DNA from: Chryseobacterium gleum | GTDB taxonomy: Bacteria > Bacteroidota > Bacteroidia > Flavobacteriales_D > Sanyastnellaceae | DNA: 8,076 nt | Assembly: GCA_945883885.1 (NCBI GenBank) | Contig: CAMCYM010000068.1 | Location: 1 to 8,076, forward strand | Direction of reading: 5' to 3' | Part shown: piece after piece, positions 1 to 5,262 of the stretch | How positions within the stretch are numbered: position 1 is the stretch's first letter | Layout: every line of letters begins with the position of its first letter | Translations under genes and position numbers: made by a program | Notes under the pieces: generated by a model | Told to the model about the DNA's origin: nothing | Database searches by the model: none | What the model saw: only the letters and a program-made list of their open reading frames with translations

Positions 1-1
1 C

Positions 2-715
2 AAGGACCGCGACCTGTTTGACACCTTGTCGATCCATCGCCAAATCAAAGCGGCGTTCGCGAAGCAGGTGGTCTTGAAGAGCGGCGCATATCTGATTGTA
101 GAGCAGACGGAAGCCATGCACGTCATCGACGTGAACAGCGGAGGAAGGAAGTCAGGGGCGAAGGACCAAGAAGAGAATGCCTTGATGACGAACCTCGAGG
201 TGGTCGATGAAGTAGCGCGCATCCTGCGCCTGCGCGACCTCGGGGGCATCATCTGCATCGACTTCATCGACATGGCAAAACGTGAGCACAACAAGCAGCT
301 CACGGATGCATTGAAGGCCGCGATGAAAGCGGACAAGGCGAAGCACAACATCTTGCCGCCGAGCAGGTTCGGGGTGGTGGAGATGACACGCCAACGGGTA
401 CGCCCGGTCGCAGACATCGCGACCACGGAGAAGTGCCCGGCCTGCAATGGGACGGGGACTGTGGGTGCTTCCATCCTCATTACCGACCTCATTGAAAGCA
501 GCATCGGCTATTTGACTTCGGCCGAGGGTCAGCGCAACCTGACGTTGATGGTGCACCCGATGGTCGAGTCGTACATCGTGCGCGGGTGGTTCAAGTCGAT
601 TTTGCGCGGTTGGCGGAAGCAGTTTGGAACTTCCATCAAGGTCGAGTCCAACTCGTCGATGGAACTACTCGAATACAAACTGTTCAATCAGTTGGGCGAG
701 GAGTTGCTCACCTGA
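2..715 (+). CDS. rng: Ribonuclease E/G family endoribonuclease, C-terminal part (5' end outside window)
   Basis: The frame is open from base 2 to a TGA at 713-715 and gives 237 residues, roughly the C-terminal half of a typical RNase G. The family makes single-strand endonucleolytic cuts in rRNA precursors and mRNA in the cytoplasm. Seen here: IDVNSG (residues 42-47 of the visible part), whose Asp43 corresponds to the first catalytic Mg-binding Asp (Asp303 in E. coli RNase E). The segment GGIICIDFIDM (81-91) holds the second, Asp87 (E. coli Asp346). CPACNGTG (145-152) is the zinc-link that joins two protomers. It is followed by the small C-terminal domain, with no long degradosome scaffold tail, so RNase G fits better than RNase E. 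The TTG at base 26 is internal and is not the start. The gene runs into the convergent HD gene with an 8-base overlap. Confidence 0.95.
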   Translation, partial: KDRDLFDTLSIHRQIKAAFAKQVVLKSGAYLIVEQTEAMHVIDVNSGGRKSGAKDQEENALMTNLEVVDEVARILRLRDLGGIICIDFIDMAKREHNKQLTDALKAAMKADKAKHNILPPSRFGVVEMTRQRVRPVADIATTEKCPACNGTGTVGASILITDLIESSIGYLTSAEGQRNLTLMVHPMVESYIVRGWFKSILRGWRKQFGTSIKVESNSSMELLEYKLFNQLGEELLT

Positions 716-1937
716 GCTCCTTCGGTCGGCACAGGAAATGCCGGATCACGGGCCTGCTGACGGTCTCCCGGTCGAAGGCATCCGAAGCATCCGCGTAATC
801 CCGCAAAGAGCCGTCCTTGAAGAGGATGGGGATGCCGCCGGGGACATAGGCGGTGTTTTCAACGGTGCCTCCGAAGACTGCGAATTGCGCTTGTTCGGCG
901 GTCCAGCCATAGGCCTGTACCACCTTTTCAATCCAGTGGTCCACTTCTGCTGCCGAAAATGGCTCGGGCCGTAGCTCGATGCGGAACAACGCCCGCGAGA
1001 GCAGACGCGCAGCGAGCAACGACAGCACCGGGTCGGCATGGTGCTTCCACACCTTCATCGCTGCGAGGATGTCGCTGTCGTCCAGGGAGCAGAATGCGTC
1101 GAGCACTTCGGGGTCTGCGAAGAACTGCGCGCGGTCGAGTTCGCCGGAGAGGAAACCTGCGAGCGCCGGGGTGGCAAAGACGGGGGTGCCTGCGCGCGTG
1201 AGTTCTGCAGCACGGCGCAACAAGTGCATGAGCATGTGTTCTGCGCTCAGCACGGTCCGGTGGAGGTACACCTGCCAGTACATCAACCGCCTTGCGACGA
1301 GGAACTTTTCGATGGAGTAGATGCCCTTCTCTTCGATGACCAGCCGGTTGTCCACCACGTGGAGCATCTTGATGATGCGCTCGCTGCCCACCTTCCCTTC
1401 TGCCACTCCGGAGTAGAAGCTGTCCCGCGCGAGGTAGTCCAGGCGGTCCATGTCAAGCTGGGACGATACCAAGTCGTGCAAAAACCGACGCGGGTGGTGG
1501 TCGTTGAAGATGGAGATTGCGGTGTCGAGGGCGCCGCCGAGGTCTTCGTTGAGCCGGGACATGATGAGGGCAGAGAGGTCCTCGTGGTGCACGCCGGCTA
1601 CGATGCTGTGTTCGAGCGCATGGCTGAATGGGCCGTGGCCGACGTCGTGCAGCAGGATGGCCATGCAGGCCGCTTCGTCTTCTTCGTGCGAGATTTCGAT
1701 GCCCTTGCTGCGCAAGACGTCTATGGCTTCTTGCATGAGGTGCATGGCACCGATGGCATGGTGGAAGCGGTTGTGGACGGCGCCGGGGTAGACGTAGTGG
1801 GAGAGACCTAACTGTGCGATGCGGCGCAGCCGCTGCATGTAGGGATGGTCCATCAGCCGCAGCGCCAAAGGATGACGCAGGGCAATGAAACCGTAGACCG
1901 GGTCGTTGATGATTTTGGGCGAGCGGGCGGATGCCAT
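708..1937 (-). CDS. HD-domain phosphohydrolase (SAMHD1/COG1078-like, putative nucleotide phosphohydrolase)
   Basis: A 409-residue protein. The metal-binding HD residues are all visible: His60 in the RFHHAIG segment (57-63), His97-Asp98 in LLHDVGHGPFSH (95-106) and Asp164 in QLDMDRLDYLARDS (160-173). This arrangement is that of the dNTPase/SAMHD1-like branch of the HD superfamily (COG1078), whose characterised members hydrolyse dNTPs or related nucleotides. The substrate of this one cannot be read from sequence. The LDMDRLDYLARDSFYSGV segment is typical of the group. No signal peptide or membrane segment is seen, so it is probably cytoplasmic. The ATG at 1935-1937 is chosen because the family N-terminus (IINDPVYGF) begins just after it. 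The open frame extends to 2627, but that part overlaps porX on the other strand and has no family similarity. The gene is transcribed divergently from porX across 72 bases. Confidence 0.9.
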   Translation of the reverse strand: MASARSPKIINDPVYGFIALRHPLALRLMDHPYMQRLRRIAQLGLSHYVYPGAVHNRFHHAIGAMHLMQEAIDVLRSKGIEISHEEDEAACMAILLHDVGHGPFSHALEHSIVAGVHHEDLSALIMSRLNEDLGGALDTAISIFNDHHPRRFLHDLVSSQLDMDRLDYLARDSFYSGVAEGKVGSERIIKMLHVVDNRLVIEEKGIYSIEKFLVARRLMYWQVYLHRTVLSAEHMLMHLLRRAAELTRAGTPVFATPALAGFLSGELDRAQFFADPEVLDAFCSLDDSDILAAMKVWKHHADPVLSLLAARLLSRALFRIELRPEPFSAAEVDHWIEKVVQAYGWTAEQAQFAVFGGTVENTAYVPGGIPILFKDGSLRDYADASDAFDRETVSRPVIRHFLCRPKELR

Positions 1938-2009
1938 TCTGAGCGCAAGATACCGGTGCCCGCCCGCCCGCCGACCCCTACCTTGCAGCTGTTCCACGAT
2001 CCTTTGTAC
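1938..2009. promoter_or_regulatory. Divergent intergenic region between the HD gene and porX
   Basis: The 72 bases separate the two divergent starts and must hold or adjoin the promoters for both the HD gene and the porX-tsaE-ald unit. Neither start has a Shine-Dalgarno. Imperfect matches to the Bacteroidota -7 element (TAnnTTTG) occur on both strands: TACCTTGC at 1979-1986 (+) and TATCTTGC at 1945-1952 (-). Each lacks one T of the consensus, and I see no well-spaced -33 TTG for either, so exact promoters are not claimed. The middle is a C-rich tract (1958-1978) described separately. The region as a divergent control region is sound; the specific elements are tentative. Confidence 0.5.
1959..1978 (-). 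other. Predicted G-quadruplex motif / GCCC tandem tract
   Basis: On the plus strand, bases 1958-1972 are GCCC repeated three times plus GCC, followed shortly by CCCC at 1975-1978. On the minus strand this reads as four G-runs (GGGG, GGG, GGG, GGG) with loops of 5, 1 and 1 bases, a canonical three-tetrad G-quadruplex pattern with very short loops. It lies 22-41 bases upstream of the HD start on that gene's coding strand, and 32-51 bases before porX on its template strand. That the pattern is present is read directly; that it folds or regulates is inference. Confidence 0.55.
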
Positions 2010-3575
2010 ATGAACCGTTCGCCGCACATCCTTTGGGCCGATGACGAAATCGACCTGCTTCGGCCGCATATCCTCTTCCTCGAGGCCCGCGGCTACACGG
2101 TGACGGGCGTGAACAGCGGCGTCGAGGCCGTGCAGGAAATCACGTCGAACCACTTGTTTGACATGGTCTTCCTCGACGAACAAATGCCGGGCATCGGGGG
2201 ACTCGAAACGCTCACGCGGATCAAGGCCATCCGTCCGCACCTGCCCGTCGTGATGATCACGAAGAGCGAAGAGGAGCACCTGATGGAGCAGGCCATCGGC
2301 TCGAAAATCAACGACTACCTGATCAAACCCGTGAATCCGAACCAGCTGTTGCTCGTGCTGAAGAAGCATTTGGACGAGCGGCGACTGGTGTCGGAAAAGG
2401 CGATGTCCGCCTACCAGCAGGCCTTCCGGGACCTCGGACTGCGACTCGGAAGTCGCTTGAATGCAGCGGAATGGACGGAGCTCTATGGGGAACTCATCGG
2501 GTGGAAGCTGGAGCTCGAGGAATCGGAGGATACGGGGATGCGGGAAGTGCTGGAGATGCAGTTTGGCGAGGCGGAGCGGCAGTTTGTGCGGTTTGTGGAG
2601 ACGCATTACGGGGATTGGCTGGCGCATCCGGATGCAGACACTCCGGTGCTATCCCACCGGTTGCTGCCCGAGCGGTTGCCGCGCACGGTGTCGGAGGCCG
2701 CTGGCCGGCCGGTGTACCTGGTGGTCGTCGACAATTTGCGGTGGGATCAGTGGCGCATGATCGAGCCGCTCCTGGCGGACCGGTTCCGAATCACCCGCAG
2801 CGAGCCGTATTTCTCGATGTTGCCCACGGCCACGCAGTATGCTCGGAATGCGCTGTTTGCGGGGATGACGCCGGCGGAGATTGCGCGGGTGTATCCGGAG
2901 CTTTGGGTGGACGAGGACGCAGAGGGAAGCAAGAATGTCCACGAGGGGGAGCTGCTGTCCAGGTTGCTGCAGCGGATGGGCGTGGAAGGCAAACACAGCT
3001 ACCACAAGGTGGCAAACTTGCAAGCGGGCAAGCGGTTGCTCGAAGGATTCCACGCCACGAAGTCGAATGCGGTGACGGCCGTGGTGTACAATTTCGTGGA
3101 CATGCTGTCGCACGCGCGGACGGACATGGAGGTGATCCGCGAGTTGGCCTCGGACGAAGCCGCCTACCGCTCGCTGACGTTGTCGTGGTTCAACCACAGC
3201 TCCTTGCGGGAACTGCTCGAGGCCATGGCCGCGACTGGGGCGCGGGTCGTGGTGACGACCGATCACGGAACAGTTCCGGTCGATCAGCCGGTCGTGGTGC
3301 GCGGCGAACGCGATACGAATCCGAACCTGCGGTACAAGGTGGGGCGCAACCTCGGCTACGCGGCGTCTGAAGTATTCGAAGTGCGCCACCCCGACCGGTT
3401 TGGCCTGCCACGCCCGCATGTCAGCAGCGCCTACATCTTCGCGCGTGGACGGGACTTTCTCGTGTACCCGAACAACCAAAACCACTTCGTGCAGCTGTAC
3501 CGCGACACCTTCCAGCACGGCGGCATTTCGCTGCCGGAGGTCATCGTTCCGTGGGTGGAACTCGATCCGCGATGA
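2010..3575 (+). CDS. porX: PorX-type response regulator: receiver domain plus PglZ phosphatase-superfamily effector
   Basis: A 521-residue protein, close to the 518 of Porphyromonas gingivalis PorX. Receiver domain (about 6-122): acidic Asp11-Asp12, phosphoacceptor Asp56 in VFLDEQMPG, Thr84 and Lys106 in YLIKP. A helical linker (about 125-215) follows. The C-terminal PglZ domain of the alkaline phosphatase superfamily (about 230-515) has VVVDNLRWDQW (Asp241), LPTATQYARN (Thr273, nucleophile/metal-ligand position), NFVDMLSH (Asp364, His368), TTDHG (Asp418-His419) and FQHGG (His503), a complete two-metal site. In P. gingivalis PorX pairs with the sensor kinase PorY to control type IX secretion genes, acting with SigP and PorL. 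Its PglZ domain has been reported to hydrolyse oligonucleotides. No kinase gene lies in the window, matching the usual orphan location. The ATG at 2010 is chosen because the receiver starts at once; the upstream open frame would overlap the HD gene. The stop overlaps the tsaE start. Confidence 0.94.
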   Translation: MNRSPHILWADDEIDLLRPHILFLEARGYTVTGVNSGVEAVQEITSNHLFDMVFLDEQMPGIGGLETLTRIKAIRPHLPVVMITKSEEEHLMEQAIGSKINDYLIKPVNPNQLLLVLKKHLDERRLVSEKAMSAYQQAFRDLGLRLGSRLNAAEWTELYGELIGWKLELEESEDTGMREVLEMQFGEAERQFVRFVETHYGDWLAHPDADTPVLSHRLLPERLPRTVSEAAGRPVYLVVVDNLRWDQWRMIEPLLADRFRITRSEPYFSMLPTATQYARNALFAGMTPAEIARVYPELWVDEDAEGSKNVHEGELLSRLLQRMGVEGKHSYHKVANLQAGKRLLEGFHATKSNAVTAVVYNFVDMLSHARTDMEVIRELASDEAAYRSLTLSWFNHSSLRELLEAMAATGARVVVTTDHGTVPVDQPVVVRGERDTNPNLRYKVGRNLGYAASEVFEVRHPDRFGLPRPHVSSAYIFARGRDFLVYPNNQNHFVQLYRDTFQHGGISLPEVIVPWVELDPR

Positions 3576-4015
3576 CGCGCAGGTGGTCGCGTTCGGTGGC
3601 TTCGGAGGCGGAACTGCCGCGGGCTGCAGCGGAGTTGGCAGTGGAGATCGAGGCGGCGGCGGGGCCAGATGGTGTGGTTGCACTCGAGGGGGAGATGGGG
3701 GCAGGGAAAACCACGACCGTCCGAGCGCTCGGGGCGGTCTGGGGATTTGAAGCCGAAGTGGCCAGTCCGACGTTCGCCCTGGTGCATGCCTACCGCACGC
3801 ATGCAGGCAAGGCGGTGTACCACATGGACCTGTACCGGCTTGAAAACGAGTCGGAAGCCATGGAAATCGGCCTGGAGGAGTACTACGATGGGCCCGGAAT
3901 TTGCCTGGTCGAATGGGCGGACCGCGCTGCAGGGTTGCTGCCTCCGGATGCCGTCCGACTGCGCATCACGGCCACTCCTATGGGGGTGCGCACGTGGGAA
4001 CTCCTCGTTCCGTAG
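3572..4015 (+). CDS. tsaE: tRNA threonylcarbamoyladenosine biosynthesis ATPase TsaE
   Basis: A 147-residue P-loop ATPase, normal length for the family. TsaE works with TsaB and TsaD to transfer the threonylcarbamoyl group to A37 of ANN-decoding tRNAs (t6A), acting in the cytoplasm. Visible motifs: Walker A GEMGAGKTT (40-48, Lys46), SPTFALVHAY (65-74), HMDLYRLE (84-91, with Asp86) and LVEWADR (112-118, with Glu114). These are the family signatures in the expected order. The ATG at 3572 overlaps the porX stop in an ATGA junction, which suggests translational coupling. An in-frame ATG at 3551 would add seven residues inside porX and is less likely. tsaB and tsaD are not in the window. Confidence 0.97.
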   Translation: MTRRWSRSVASEAELPRAAAELAVEIEAAAGPDGVVALEGEMGAGKTTTVRALGAVWGFEAEVASPTFALVHAYRTHAGKAVYHMDLYRLENESEAMEIGLEEYYDGPGICLVEWADRAAGLLPPDAVRLRITATPMGVRTWELLVP

Positions 4016-4040
4016 GTCGGATTGTGTATTTTCGGCTGCG

Positions 4041-5252
4041 ATGGAGGAATCCCGCATCCGATCCCTTGCACGCGAGGCCTCGCTGCTCCCGGCTGAACAG
4101 TTGCTCCAAGTGCCCGTCCGGGGGAGCGAGCTCGTCATCGGCATTCCGAAGGAGCACAGCCTGCAGGAGAAGCGGGTCGCCTTGGTGCCGGAAGCCGTTG
4201 CGCTGCTCGTGGCCCGCGGCCACCAGGTGCTCGTCGAGACCGGCGCGGGCAACCAGTCCCACTACACAGACGCAGATTACAGCGAGGCGGGCGCGCGCAT
4301 TGTGTACGACCGCAAGCAGGTGTTCACGACCGGCATCGTGATCAAGGTGGAGCCGCCTTCGTTGGACGAAGTGGAGTTGATGGGCATGCGCCAAACCCTC
4401 ATCAGCGCCCTCCAGCTCAGCATTCAGCAAGACGGGCTACTCGAGGCCCTCGCCGCAAAGAAAACGACCGCCATCGCCTGGGACTTCATCACGAACCACG
4501 ATGGCATCGTGCCGCTCGTGCGGGCCATGGGCGAAATCGCCGGCAACAGTGCGATGCTCATCGCGGGCGAACTGCTGGCCGGACCGGAAGGGCGTGGCAC
4601 CATGCTGGGAGGCGTCTCGGGTGTGCGACCTTCCGAGGTGGTCATCATCGGGGCGGGCACCGTCGCGGAATTTGCCACCCGGGCCGCGATCGGCCTCGGC
4701 GCCTCCGTCAAGCTTTTTGACAACAGCCCCCACCGGTTGATCCGCCTGCAGAATGCTGTGGGCCAAAGGCTTTGGACCTCCACCCTGCAGCCTTCCGTAC
4801 TGGAGGAGGCGTTGCGCACGGCGGATGTGGCCATCGGGGCGCTGCGCGGCACAGGCGGTCGCACGCCGCTGGTCGTATCGGAGCCGATGGTGGCCGCGAT
4901 GCGCCGTGGCACCGTCGTCGTCGATGTCTCCATCGACCGGGGCGGTTGTTTCGAGACCAGCCGCATTACCTCGCACGAACGGCCCACGTTCCTCGAGTTT
5001 GGCGTGATCCACTACTGCGTTCCTAACATCCCGTCCCGGGTGAGCCGCACAGCTTCCAAGGCGCTGAGCAACATCTTCGCCCCGATGCTCCTCGAGTTCG
5101 CAGGCGACGGCGGCATCGAATCGGCCATTCGCAAAAACCGCCTCGCCCGCAGCGGTGTCTACATGTTCAACGGCACCTTGACCCACGCAGAAATCGCCGG
5201 CGAACGCGACATGCCGCACAAGGACCTCGACCTCTTGCTCGCGGCACTTTAA
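4041..5252 (+). CDS. ald: Alanine dehydrogenase family protein (Bacteroidota type, catalytic His replaced by Gln)
   Basis: A 403-residue protein of the alanine dehydrogenase / transhydrogenase alpha family; classical enzymes interconvert L-alanine and pyruvate plus ammonia with NAD(H). About 31 residues precede the usual N-terminus (IGIPKE at 33-38). Matched residues: Arg45 (KRVALVPE; substrate Arg15 in Phormidium numbering), Lys102 in IKVEPP (Lys75), the dinucleotide-binding GAGTVAE (204-210) and Asp299 in VSIDRGGCFE (Asp270). The catalytic His96 position, normally in a LHLA context, is Gln125 here (ISALQLS). Activity as alanine dehydrogenase is therefore likely by family but not certain. 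The ATG at 4041 is used; 25 bases separate it from the tsaE stop, with no Shine-Dalgarno, so it is probably cotranscribed with porX and tsaE. It converges on mutS with 10 bases between stops and no obvious terminator. Confidence 0.9.
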   Translation: MEESRIRSLAREASLLPAEQLLQVPVRGSELVIGIPKEHSLQEKRVALVPEAVALLVARGHQVLVETGAGNQSHYTDADYSEAGARIVYDRKQVFTTGIVIKVEPPSLDEVELMGMRQTLISALQLSIQQDGLLEALAAKKTTAIAWDFITNHDGIVPLVRAMGEIAGNSAMLIAGELLAGPEGRGTMLGGVSGVRPSEVVIIGAGTVAEFATRAAIGLGASVKLFDNSPHRLIRLQNAVGQRLWTSTLQPSVLEEALRTADVAIGALRGTGGRTPLVVSEPMVAAMRRGTVVVDVSIDRGGCFETSRITSHERPTFLEFGVIHYCVPNIPSRVSRTASKALSNIFAPMLLEFAGDGGIESAIRKNRLARSGVYMFNGTLTHAEIAGERDMPHKDLDLLLAAL

Positions 5253-5262
5253 GCCACACGGC

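Noticed and set aside
1845..2009. 55-residue upstream extension of PorX
   Set aside because: It overlaps the HD gene start and is low-complexity, Pro/Arg-rich sequence. The receiver fold begins immediately after the ATG at 2010.
1938..2627. N-terminal extension of the HD protein (open frame on the minus strand to 2627, total 639 residues)
   Set aside because: It lies antisense to the receiver and linker region of porX and shows no family similarity. The family N-terminus begins right after the ATG at 1937.
2471..3370. 299-residue alternative plus-strand frame inside porX
   Set aside because: Gly/Ala/Arg-rich shadow frame with no motif; the porX frame explains the region fully.
2649..3683. 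Long antisense open frame (344 residues) opposite porX
   Set aside because: Composition is His/Pro/Arg-rich, typical of the shadow frame of a GC-rich gene, with no recognisable domain.
3650..3710. G-rich stretch at the start of tsaE as a second G-quadruplex
   Set aside because: Only three G-runs are close together; the fourth is about 23 bases away. It encodes the Walker A region and is explained by codon choice.
4437..5219. 260-residue antisense frame opposite ald
   Set aside because: A compositional shadow without any recognisable family, fully covered by conserved ald coding sequence.
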